From Sulfolobus sp. UBA167 (GTDB taxonomy: Archaea; Thermoproteota; Thermoprotei_A; Sulfolobales; Sulfolobaceae): a DNA stretch of 5,538 bases. Under the pieces are notes generated by a model. That model made no database searches, was not told where the DNA came from, and saw only the letters and a list, made by a program, of their open reading frames with translations. The stretch lies in the NCBI GenBank assembly GCA_002495845.1, contig DAHF01000121.1, forward strand, positions 3,192 through 8,729, written 5' to 3'. Positions 1 through 5,470 of this stretch are shown one piece after another. Within the stretch, counting starts at the first letter, position 1; every line of letters begins with the position of its first letter. A program made the translations under genes and the position numbers.

Positions 1-203
1 CTGAGTAGTTCTCTTTCTCCTCTCAGAAAACCGCTCCCTATTAAGACATCTGTCCTCCTGATCCTCTCGAGTTTTTCATAAGTCAGGCGAATCTCTTCTT
101 CGCTCCCGTTTATTGCAACTAAGCTCACACTGTTAGCCAAGTTGCTTAAGTTTCCATTAACGTCCTTTAGCAGTCCTATCTTCACAGAAATAATTCTACC
201 CAT
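1..203 (-). CDS. Partial unrecognised protein, N-terminal 67 codons only
   Basis: Reading the minus strand from an ATG at 203-201 gives 67 uninterrupted codons to the window edge, so the C-terminal part is missing. The product begins MGRIISVKIGLLKDVNGNLS and continues with an acidic-basic helix-like stretch (SEEEIRLTYEKLERIRR) and then a small hydrophobic segment ending in a glycine (TDVLIGSGF). The alternating hydrophobic strand, charged helix, hydrophobic strand pattern suggests a soluble alpha/beta protein. I see no signal peptide or membrane segment. I do not recognise the family and assign no function. An AAAAGGA stretch abuts the ATG, closer than a normal ribosome binding site. A GTG at codon 7 (185) is an alternative start. 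The gene lies in the same direction as treY but is separated from it by 297 bases with promoter-like sequence, so it is probably a separate transcription unit. Confidence 0.6.
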   Translation of the reverse strand, partial: MGRIISVKIGLLKDVNGNLSNLANSVSLVAINGSEEEIRLTYEKLERIRRTDVLIGSGFLRGERELL

Positions 204-218
204 TCCTTTTTAAAAGTT

Positions 219-250
219 GTTTAAAAAAACGAGAATTTTACCTATTTAAA
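219..250 (-). promoter_or_regulatory. Candidate TATA boxes for the left-edge gene
   Basis: On the minus strand two archaeal TATA-like stretches precede the ATG at 203: TTTAAATAGG (250-241) and TTTTTTTAA (229-221). The first would place the transcription start near 220, leaving a leader of about 17 bases. The second is too close to the ATG for a leaderless transcript starting exactly there. The region is very AT-rich, so chance matches are likely and the choice between the two is open. Confidence 0.35.
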
Positions 251-276
251 AAAAGAAAATTAGATAAATCTAATTT
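241..276 (-). terminator. Hairpin plus T-tract, candidate terminator of the treXY transcript
   Basis: An inverted repeat has 8-base arms at 257-264 (AAATTAGA) and 269-276 (TCTAATTT) around the 4-base loop TAAA. Read on the minus strand, the hairpin is followed directly by a T-rich run (CTTTTTTT, 255-248). This is the layout of an intrinsic terminator for transcripts coming from treY. The stem is nearly all A-T and would be weak at high temperature. Archaeal termination relies mainly on the T-tract, so the T-run may be the functional part. The treY stop is about 225 bases upstream, so an earlier termination point is also possible. Confidence 0.35.
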
Positions 277-317
277 ATAATAAATAATCAATTGACAAGA
301 GAGAGTCATTATTTTCC

Positions 318-431
318 TTGAATCCTCAAACCACAAGACGAGAGTTCGAAGACTGGGGAAACTATCTTGACATCATAATGAGTGGAAGAGTGAAGGCAAA
401 AGGGGAAAGCGCCCTGAAAAACGCTCTATGA
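318..431 (+). pseudogene. Short frame, possible remnant of an unidentified gene
   Basis: The plus strand carries an open frame from just after a stop at 285-287 to TGA at 429-431. From the TTG at 318 it encodes 37 residues: LNPQTTRREFEDWGNYLDII followed by MSGRVKAKGESALKNAL. An internal ATG lies at 378. The composition (mixed charge, Trp, amphipathic) looks like genuine protein, and the block is less AT-rich than its left flank. An ATG at 428 overlaps the stop (ATGA) and opens another frame starting MTKTDVEGARKKHPLPRDLM, which soon runs antisense into the treY 3' end. Such chopped pieces fit a decayed gene with frameshifts, or chance. No start site is convincing: there is no ribosome binding site, although a TATA-like TTTATAATA lies at 274-282. 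I do not recognise the family. Confidence 0.22.
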
Positions 432-453
432 CCAAGACTGACGTGGAGGGAGC

Positions 454-470
454 GAGGAAAAAACATCCTC
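454..470 (-). terminator. T6 tract just after treY, weak terminator candidate
   Basis: Downstream of the treY stop the minus strand has a run of six T (463-458), set between the 5-base complementary arms GAGGA (454-458) and TCCTC (466-470). Archaeal RNA polymerase often stops in T-runs of this length shortly after a gene. It is the closest such run to treY, about 40 bases past its stop. The hairpin is small and the assignment is tentative. Confidence 0.3.
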
Positions 471-500
471 TTCCTAGAGATTTGATGCCCATTACAAGGC

Positions 501-2603
501 TCACCTCTTCAACACTAACACAGGGAAACTCAAATCGTCGTCAGTCACGCCTTCTACCTCTTGGTCCTTGATCACGTCCAGCCCTGAGACCTTCAATGAA
601 AGACCACTTGCAGTGGAAAGGGTCTTTGCTATAACCACGTAATTTCCCCTTTTGAACGCTATGTATCCCCTTTCAACCTTCAAAGGCTCGTAGGGTTTGC
701 CCATCACATCTCTCTTTACCTTCAAAAGCCTCCTGATTAGCGTTACCTTGGCTAGCGGGCTCGTCACGTCCAAGGACTCTCTTCCCATCATCGCCCTCAG
801 TAGTGAAAAGTCCACTTTCCTCCTATTGTCTGGGTCTACCAAGGAGTAGTTCCACACCTCAGTACCCTGATAGAAGTCAGCTATCCCAGGGGACATGATC
901 TTCAAGGAAATCATTGCGAGAGATTTCTCCTTCCCCTTCAAGTCGACTTTTGTCATGAAAGAGAACACGTCAGACCTGAAGGAGCTGTTGCTGAAGGCAT
1001 CCTTTACCATGGAGATTACCTTCCTCTCGTATTCCTCATTCGGTCTCTCCCATGTAGTCCTTTCCTTGCTCTCCCTCATTGCCTTGATCATGTAGGAGAT
1101 AATCCTTTCCTCGTACTGGGGGGTGAACTCCTCAAGGGATCCCACCAAAGCTTGGTAAAACCTATACTCGTCTACAGGATCCACGTCTGGTCTAAGCAAG
1201 TCCCTCCAATACGTTATCTTAGATTCCCACTCTTCAGGTATCTCTGACAAGTAGTCTATCCTGGCCCTGACGTCCTCGCTCATCTTAGTGTCGTGGGTCG
1301 AAGTGGCGTTCATTGTAGTCTCAGGACGGAACTTCATGAATGAGTGGAATTCCTCCTGTGAGATCCCGAACTTCGTGAGGAACCCTCCAACCTCGTTTAC
1401 GGACATTAGCCTCATGAACCGGTAGAACACTGTGTCCTCTATCCCCTTTGCGAATGCCCCTGGAAGAATCTGTTGAAGCTTGCCATAGACCCAAGGGTCT
1501 CTCTCCTTAAGCTCGTGAATTACCCCGCTAGGATCGCAAGGAATCTCTCCGTAAACTCTGTACACGGGAAGGCATTCAGCGAAGGAATATATCTCCTCGC
1601 TAACATCCCTTCCCAAGGATTTGGACGCGAGCTCTGCGACGTGAGAGAACTCGTTCTTCATGTATTTCCTGATTACCTTCCTCTTGCTCTCCCTTATCAT
1701 GGACTCAAGATCGTCATGCCTCCCCGTGAACTGCTCGTATACCCTCTCGACCTCTCCCTCTTTAGACTTGTCTATGAACAAGTGGTTCACGTAGTTCATG
1801 AAGTCGTATCCTGTTGTCCCGTGAGCTGGAATTCTCATTTCTTCCCCGAAGGTAAGGATCTTCTCCACTAAGACCAGGGAAAACATCTCCTTCATCTTCT
1901 CCACGTAACTGAAGGGGTCGAAGAGGCCGTCTATATGGTCTATCCTGACTCCGTCTACCTTAGGTAGGTGCCTGACTTGTTCCTGAAACACGTCATCCCT
2001 CTCGACGTTAACGCCTATCAGACAGTTGACGTAGAAGAAACGTCTGTAAGAAGGACCGTTGACCCACCACGTCAAGTTGTAGCATTTTTCGAGCGCCTCA
2101 TCCACGGTCTTCACGTCATCACAGAGGGGTAGCCTCCAGTCCCTGTAGACCAGCTCCCCCTTTTCATGATCTATGCTGATGAGGTGCTTCACCTTGTCGA
2201 GCTCGTCCTCAAGTATAGGTAGAGTCATCTTTTCCCCCCACCAATCAAAGGTAGAGCTCCACCTGCTTCCCCTCCCGTTCTTCAGCACGTCCATGAGCCT
2301 CCAGTTCTCTGTGCTTACAGCCATGTGGTTAGGAACTACGTCTTGTATGACGCCTATCCCCCTCTCACGGAGGGATTGGGTCATACGTAGGTAACCCTCC
2401 ACGCCTCCCAATGCCTCGCTGATCACGTAGTCCACAACGTCATAACCATGGGTACTCCCTTTCCTCGCCCTGAATGCAGGAGAAAGATAAACGTGGGAGA
2501 TCCCCAACCACGAGAAGTAATCGCCTAGGTCGGCTACGTCGAGGAAGTTCGGCCCGTCTTCCCTTAGCTGTATCCTATACGTGCTGGTAAACATGGAAAT
2601 CAC
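501..2603 (-). CDS. treY: Maltooligosyltrehalose synthase (GH13 family), TreY
   Basis: The enzyme isomerises the reducing-end alpha-1,4 bond of maltodextrins to an alpha,alpha-1,1 bond (EC 5.4.99.15), the first committed step of the cytoplasmic TreY-TreZ route from glycogen to trehalose. From the GTG at 2603 it has 700 residues, near the usual 700-750. Seen in order: TSTYRIQL at the N-terminus (6-13), the GSTHGYD motif (49-55), DVVPNH (GH13 region I, 88-93), VRIDHIDGL with nucleophile Asp222, LVEKIL with acid/base Glu247, GTTGYDF (262-267), STHDTK with third acid Asp438, ADFYQG (575-580) and DPDNRR (590-595). The full triad is present. The start was chosen because AGGAGGA lies 7 bases before this GTG; an ATG three codons later (2594) is the alternative. 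A longer version from an ATG at 2654 would add 17 residues that overlap treX and do not resemble family N-termini. It follows treX with a GTGA overlap, indicating co-transcription and coupled translation. No signal peptide is present. Confidence 0.95.
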   Translation of the reverse strand: MISMFTSTYRIQLREDGPNFLDVADLGDYFSWLGISHVYLSPAFRARKGSTHGYDVVDYVISEALGGVEGYLRMTQSLRERGIGVIQDVVPNHMAVSTENWRLMDVLKNGRGSRWSSTFDWWGEKMTLPILEDELDKVKHLISIDHEKGELVYRDWRLPLCDDVKTVDEALEKCYNLTWWVNGPSYRRFFYVNCLIGVNVERDDVFQEQVRHLPKVDGVRIDHIDGLFDPFSYVEKMKEMFSLVLVEKILTFGEEMRIPAHGTTGYDFMNYVNHLFIDKSKEGEVERVYEQFTGRHDDLESMIRESKRKVIRKYMKNEFSHVAELASKSLGRDVSEEIYSFAECLPVYRVYGEIPCDPSGVIHELKERDPWVYGKLQQILPGAFAKGIEDTVFYRFMRLMSVNEVGGFLTKFGISQEEFHSFMKFRPETTMNATSTHDTKMSEDVRARIDYLSEIPEEWESKITYWRDLLRPDVDPVDEYRFYQALVGSLEEFTPQYEERIISYMIKAMRESKERTTWERPNEEYERKVISMVKDAFSNSSFRSDVFSFMTKVDLKGKEKSLAMISLKIMSPGIADFYQGTEVWNYSLVDPDNRRKVDFSLLRAMMGRESLDVTSPLAKVTLIRRLLKVKRDVMGKPYEPLKVERGYIAFKRGNYVVIAKTLSTASGLSLKVSGLDVIKDQEVEGVTDDDLSFPVLVLKR

Positions 2604-4738
2604 GACGAAGTCCTCCTGTAGACTAGAGATGCCCTGCCTTCTACCTCTAAGCATCCACCGCTAGATACCTCCTTTTCATTATCTGAAAGTTGCCTTTGAT
2701 AAGAGTGAAGGACAATCCTCCACTTACCGTGACCAGGAACTTTTATCTTGACCTTGTTGAAGTCTGCGTTGAGTATGACCATGAAGGTGTCGTCGGCTAT
2801 CCTGTTACCTAGCTCGTCGTGCTCGTCTATGACTCCACCCTCCAAGATGGAGATTAGAACTTTAGTGGGAGAGTTCCACGTCTGCTCGTCGACCTCTTCC
2901 CCGCTAATCTTATACCAGCTCACGTCCTTGAACGGCATCCCGAGGAGCTTCTTCCCTTGAAAGAACTTCACTCTCCTGAAGAGGGGGTGAGCATCATAAA
3001 ACTTGACCGCTGTCCTCACGAAGTTAAGAAAGTCATACTGTCCGTCACTTATCTTCCAGTTTACCCACGATATTTCATTGTCTTGACAGAAGGCATTGTT
3101 GTTTCCCCTCTGAGTCCTGCTTAGCTCGTCCCCTCCTAGGAGCATTGGTATTCCTTGGCTTACGAAGAGAGTTATGATGAAGTTTCTCTTCATCCTTTCC
3201 CTGCAAGCCACGACGTTAGGGTCGTTGGTCTCTCCCTCATGACCGCAGTTGAAGCTATAGTTGTCGTTTGTCCCGTCCTGGTTGTTGAGACCGTTATTCT
3301 CATTGTGCTTGTTCTCATAGCTTACGAGGTCGTGGAGAGTGAAACCGTCATGGGACGTAATGTAGTTTATCGAAGCGTAAGGTGTCTTACCTGTCCCCAA
3401 GTAGATGTCAGGGGACCCCATGAGTCTGTTAGCCATCTCCTGGTAAGTCACTTGATCACCTCTCCAGAACCTCCTCACAGTGTCCCTATACTTTCCGTTC
3501 CACTCAGCCCAGAAAGAAGGAAAGTTCCCCACTTGATACCCTCCTGGTCCTACATCCCAAGGTTCTGCAATCAGCTTGACCACTGAAAGGATGGGGTCCT
3601 GCTGTATGGCTATGAAGAAAGTTGAGAGCATGTTAACGCTGTAGAGCTCCCTGGCCATTGCAGCTGCCAGGTCAAACCTGAAGCCATCAACATGCATCTC
3701 AGTGACCCAGTACCTCAAACTATCAAGGACCATTTGGAGGACCCTTGGGTGGCTCATGTTTAGAGTGTTTCCGACCCCGGTGAAGTCGAGGTAGTATCTC
3801 TTGTTTTTGGGGTCCAACATGTAATATGACAAGTTATCTATCCCCTTGAATGAAAGTGTAGGCCCCATGTGGTTTCCTTCAGCGGTGTGGTTGAAGACTA
3901 CGTCGAGGATTACCTCCAGTCCTGCGTTATGGAGGGCGTTCACCATCTCCTTGAATTCCTTCACTTGGTTCCCGTCACAGCCAGAGCTAGAATACCTGCA
4001 CTCCGGGGCAAAGAACCCAATAGTATTGTACCCCCAATAGTTCCTAAGCCCTTTCTCTACCAGGAAACGGTCGTCAACGAAGTGGTGTACTGGCATCAAT
4101 TCCACGCTAGTTATACCTAGGTCTTTCAGATAATCTGTGACCTTGTCTGAAGCCAGCGCCTTGTAAGTACCCCTGATCTTCTCGTCTAAGTCTTCCCTTA
4201 ACTTAGTGAACCCCTTGACGTGCATCTCATATATCACCGTCCTGTTCCAAGAAGTCCGCTTGAAGTGTTGGTCATCCCAGTCGAAGTGGGGGTCCACGAC
4301 TACGCTCTTCGGAATGAAGGAAGATGAATCCCTTTCGTCAAAGGATAGGTCACCTTTCTGGTCTCCTATCTTGTAACTGAAGAGCGAATCATCCCACTCT
4401 ACCTGCCCTGAAATTGCCTTGGCGTAAGGGTCTATGAGGGCCTTATTCGGGTTGAACCTGAGGCCCTCATCAGGTTTATAAGCTCCGTAGACTCTGTAAG
4501 CGTAGTACTGACCTGGCCTTGTCCCAGGAACGAAGGTGTGCCATAAATCAGCCATCTTGTTCCTGACTTCAATTACCTCTTTAGGGTAGTTCTTATTATG
4601 CGAGAAAAGCAGAAGCTCCACCTTCGTTGCGTTCTCCGAAAATAAAGAGAAGTTGACTCCGTCCTCACTTTCAATCCAAGTTGAACCAAGAGGATAAGGG
4701 CTTCCAGGTCTTAGAGGGATATCTCTCCAGTCTGTCAT
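2600..4738 (-). CDS. treX: Glycogen debranching enzyme (isoamylase type, GH13_11), TreX
   Basis: TreX hydrolyses alpha-1,6 branch points of glycogen and related glucans in the cytoplasm, giving linear maltodextrins for TreY. It has 712 residues; Sulfolobus TreX has about 718. The N-terminal beta-sandwich (CBM48 type, about 12-105) contains LGSTWIESEDGVNFSLFSENA. The catalytic barrel follows: YEMHVKGFT (170-178), LDVVFNHTAEGN (region I, 278-289), DGFRFDLA with nucleophile Asp356, LIAEPWD with acid/base Glu392 and SHDGFTL with Asp464. Each lies seven positions before the residues I recall for S. solfataricus TreX (363, 399, 471), so the spacing is kept. LLGGDE (533-538) and RGNNNAFCQDNEISW (544-558) are typical of the GlgX/TreX group. 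A C-terminal beta domain starts near 575. The ATG at 4738 fits the family N-terminus and a leaderless promoter. It is the first gene of the unit and ends in TGA inside the treY GTG start. Bacterial-type GlgX is the near relative; the treY linkage favours TreX. Confidence 0.95.
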   Translation of the reverse strand: MTDWRDIPLRPGSPYPLGSTWIESEDGVNFSLFSENATKVELLLFSHNKNYPKEVIEVRNKMADLWHTFVPGTRPGQYYAYRVYGAYKPDEGLRFNPNKALIDPYAKAISGQVEWDDSLFSYKIGDQKGDLSFDERDSSSFIPKSVVVDPHFDWDDQHFKRTSWNRTVIYEMHVKGFTKLREDLDEKIRGTYKALASDKVTDYLKDLGITSVELMPVHHFVDDRFLVEKGLRNYWGYNTIGFFAPECRYSSSGCDGNQVKEFKEMVNALHNAGLEVILDVVFNHTAEGNHMGPTLSFKGIDNLSYYMLDPKNKRYYLDFTGVGNTLNMSHPRVLQMVLDSLRYWVTEMHVDGFRFDLAAAMARELYSVNMLSTFFIAIQQDPILSVVKLIAEPWDVGPGGYQVGNFPSFWAEWNGKYRDTVRRFWRGDQVTYQEMANRLMGSPDIYLGTGKTPYASINYITSHDGFTLHDLVSYENKHNENNGLNNQDGTNDNYSFNCGHEGETNDPNVVACRERMKRNFIITLFVSQGIPMLLGGDELSRTQRGNNNAFCQDNEISWVNWKISDGQYDFLNFVRTAVKFYDAHPLFRRVKFFQGKKLLGMPFKDVSWYKISGEEVDEQTWNSPTKVLISILEGGVIDEHDELGNRIADDTFMVILNADFNKVKIKVPGHGKWRIVLHSYQRQLSDNEKEVSSGGCLEVEGRASLVYRRTSS
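2611..2617 (-). promoter_or_regulatory. Shine-Dalgarno site of treY, inside treX
   Basis: The minus strand reads AGGAGGA here, 7 bases before GTG at 2603-2601 and 16 bases before ATG at 2594-2592. The GAGG core can pair with the CCUC of the archaeal 16S 3' end. The spacing favours the GTG as the treY start. The site lies within the last codons of treX, as expected for an internal gene of an operon, whereas the first gene treX has no well-placed site. Confidence 0.65.
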
Positions 4739-4762
4739 ACCTTATCATAATGGTTCAAGCTC

Positions 4763-4776
4763 TTAAAATTTCATTT
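4763..4776 (-). promoter_or_regulatory. treX promoter: BRE and TATA box, leaderless
   Basis: The minus strand reads AAATGA (4776-4771) followed by AATTTTAA (4770-4763). The TATA-like part is centred about 28 bases before the treX ATG at 4738, so transcription should start at or very near the A of the ATG. This is the usual Sulfolobales layout for the first gene of a unit, and it fits the lack of a properly spaced ribosome binding site (only AAGGT directly against the ATG). It should drive treX and treY together. Confidence 0.6.
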
Positions 4777-4919
4777 ACCTAACTTGATTAGTATTGAGTT
4801 AATAGAAAAATGAGAAATCTACTCAAAAAGTTCTATATGACATGGTAAAGTCTAAAAAATACTCTTTGACTAGCTAAATGCTAAAAATGCAGGCAGTAAA
4901 AACCAAGAGTTTGTCTCAG

Positions 4920-4973
4920 CTACTCTTTAAATGCCTTATTTAATAGTTGCCAGACTTCAGCAATTTTCATCAC
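4920..4973 (-). pseudogene. Short minus-strand frame, possible degraded gene start
   Basis: From GTG at 4973 (or ATG at 4970) the minus strand encodes VMKIAEVWQLLNKAFKE and then TAG at 4922-4920. Past the stop the same frame reads LRQTLGFYCLHF, stops again, then HLASQRVFFRLYHVI before a further stop. The first 17 residues have the amphipathic helix pattern of a real protein N-terminus, and the pieces continue in one frame with several stops, as in a decayed gene such as a transposase relic. I cannot name the family with confidence, and in AT-rich DNA of this length chance is a serious alternative. Confidence 0.2.
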
Positions 4974-5022
4974 TTATTTTTTTAAAAGAGGGTTGGCATT
5001 CAGTAGTACCGTTTTTCTTTGG

Positions 5023-5039
5023 GAAAACTTGCATAAAAC
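5023..5039 (+). promoter_or_regulatory. Promoter of the 85-residue gene, leaderless
   Basis: GAAAACT (5023-5029) followed by CATAAAAC (5032-5039) forms a plausible BRE plus TATA pair, centred about 26 bases before the ATG at 5061. Transcription would start at the ATG itself, in line with the lack of any purine-rich ribosome binding site in the AT-rich stretch directly before it. Confidence 0.5.
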
Positions 5040-5060
5040 TCCACTGCAATAAATTATAGC

Positions 5061-5318
5061 ATGGAAATAGACAGTAAGATGCAAGAACTTCTAGATAAAG
5101 GACTACTATGCTTGAAAGGAAAATATAGTTCCGTAGTAATAAGGAAGTCCGTCAGTGGTTATAGGATAGAGATAACATCACCAGAGAAGGACGCCGTAAG
5201 GACGGACTACATACTGACAGACAAGGAAGGAGCAATCAAATATCTGAAGCAGATGAGCGGATATTCTATTGTAGACTTGTCAGAAGCTAAGAACATAAAA
5301 CCATTGAGCAGATGGTAA
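5061..5318 (+). CDS. Small protein of unknown function, 85 residues
   Basis: An ATG-started frame encodes 85 residues ending in SRW and TAA. The N-terminus is a short helix-like segment (MEIDSKMQELLDKGLLCLKG, 1-20). It is followed by alternating strand-like stretches (SSVVIRKS, GYRIEIT, TDYILT), a helix-like DKEGAIKYLKQM (54-65) and a short basic tail. It has one cysteine, no zinc-binding motif, no signal peptide and no membrane segment. It looks like a small cytoplasmic alpha/beta protein. A well-placed leaderless promoter and protein-like composition support it as real. Its codons are more AT-rich (ATA, AGA, TAT) than those of treX and treY. It is transcribed away from treX, so it shares no operon with the trehalose genes and the neighbourhood says nothing firm about its role. 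I do not recognise the family. Confidence 0.7.
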   Translation: MEIDSKMQELLDKGLLCLKGKYSSVVIRKSVSGYRIEITSPEKDAVRTDYILTDKEGAIKYLKQMSGYSIVDLSEAKNIKPLSRW

Positions 5319-5470
5319 AAGAGATCGTTAACGAGAAGTATAATACCTTGACTGCGTTTAGGAACGATAAAGCACGCATGAGCGAAGTGTATATATACAC
5401 ATACAATAAAAATACTATATTTTATTTTTGTTATTTCATTTTCATGTGTACACGATTTCATAAAATCTAG
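5312..5470 (+). CDS. Doubtful 52-residue frame overlapping the 85-residue gene
   Basis: An ATG at 5312-5314 overlaps the end of the preceding gene (ATGGTAA) and opens a frame of 52 residues to TAG at 5468-5470. The first half (MVKEIVNEKYNTLTAFRNDK, then ARMSEVYIYTYN) has a protein-like mix of charged and hydrophobic residues. The second half (IFYFCYFIFMC) is simply the reading of a T-rich tract that looks like a terminator. It could be a translationally coupled small gene, a frameshifted C-terminal extension of the 85-residue protein, or chance. There is no clear ribosome binding site. I regard it as unproven. Confidence 0.22.
   Translation: MVKEIVNEKYNTLTAFRNDKARMSEVYIYTYNKNTIFYFCYFIFMCTRFHKI
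5387..5400. repeat. Perfect 14-base palindrome GTGTATATATACAC
   Basis: The sequence is a perfect dyad with half-site GTGTATA. It lies 69 bases past the stop of the 85-residue gene. Its half-site end GTGTA recurs in a second palindrome at 5446-5453, with centres 56 bases apart. Such dyads are typical operator sites for dimeric regulators, and the central TATATA could serve as a TATA box. No regulator is encoded nearby. Confidence 0.5.
5417..5443 (+). terminator. T-rich terminator-like tract after the 85-residue gene
   Basis: The plus strand carries successive T-runs (ATATTTTATTTTTG, then TTATTTCATTTTC) without a strong hairpin, about 100 to 125 bases after the stop codon at 5318. Archaeal transcription commonly ends in such runs. 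This is the best terminator candidate for the plus-strand transcript. Confidence 0.5.
5446..5453. repeat. Second, shorter palindrome GTGTACAC
   Basis: This 8-base perfect dyad shares the GTGTA/TACAC arms of the 14-base palindrome at 5387-5400 but lacks its TATATA centre. An 8-base palindrome alone would be unremarkable. The shared arms make a common binding protein possible. Confidence 0.35.

Larger units (their letters stand above)
4739..5060. other. Divergent intergenic region between treX and the 85-residue gene
   Basis: This 322-base AT-rich stretch contains the treX promoter on one side and the promoter of the plus-strand gene on the other. Between them there is no frame of gene length. 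I see a second plus-strand TATA-like run (TTTTTTTAAAAG, 4977-4988) that would start transcription near 5010, an imperfect direct repeat (TACTCTTT at 4860-4867 and again at 4921-4928, each followed shortly by AAATGC), and a short minus-strand frame at 4920-4973 described separately. No tRNA, CRISPR or clear operator palindrome was found here. Confidence 0.6.

Noticed and set aside
340..360. GAGTTCGAAGAC resembling a tRNA T-loop (GTTCGA)
   Set aside because: No acceptor stem, anticodon arm or CCA-proximal pairing can be built around it on either strand.
1473..1871. Plus-strand open frame (132 codons) inside treY
   Set aside because: It lies fully antisense to treY with no start signal and arises from the low frequency of stops opposite this codon usage.
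2604..2654. ATG at 2654 as the treY start, giving 717 residues
   Set aside because: The extra 17 residues overlap the treX C-terminus, have no ribosome binding site of their own and do not resemble TreY N-termini, which begin just before the TSTYRIQL motif.
3155..3586. Long plus-strand open frame (143 codons) inside treX
   Set aside because: It is antisense to well-conserved treX catalytic-domain sequence, has no promoter or ribosome binding site, and its valine/serine/leucine-rich content is what the complement of treX codons gives.
3846..4120. Two overlapping plus-strand frames inside treX
   Set aside because: Both are antisense to conserved GH13 barrel sequence, overlap each other in different frames and have no translation signals.
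4860..4935. Direct repeat TACTCTTT...AAATGC as a possible CRISPR-like or iteron repeat
   Set aside because: There are only two imperfect copies with different internal spacing, so it fits neither a CRISPR array nor a regular iteron set.
5207..5461. Minus-strand frame of 84 codons antisense to the 85-residue gene
   Set aside because: Half of it is complementary to the better-supported plus-strand gene. The rest covers AT-rich non-coding DNA with the palindromes. I see no convincing TATA box or ribosome binding site at its ATG (5461).
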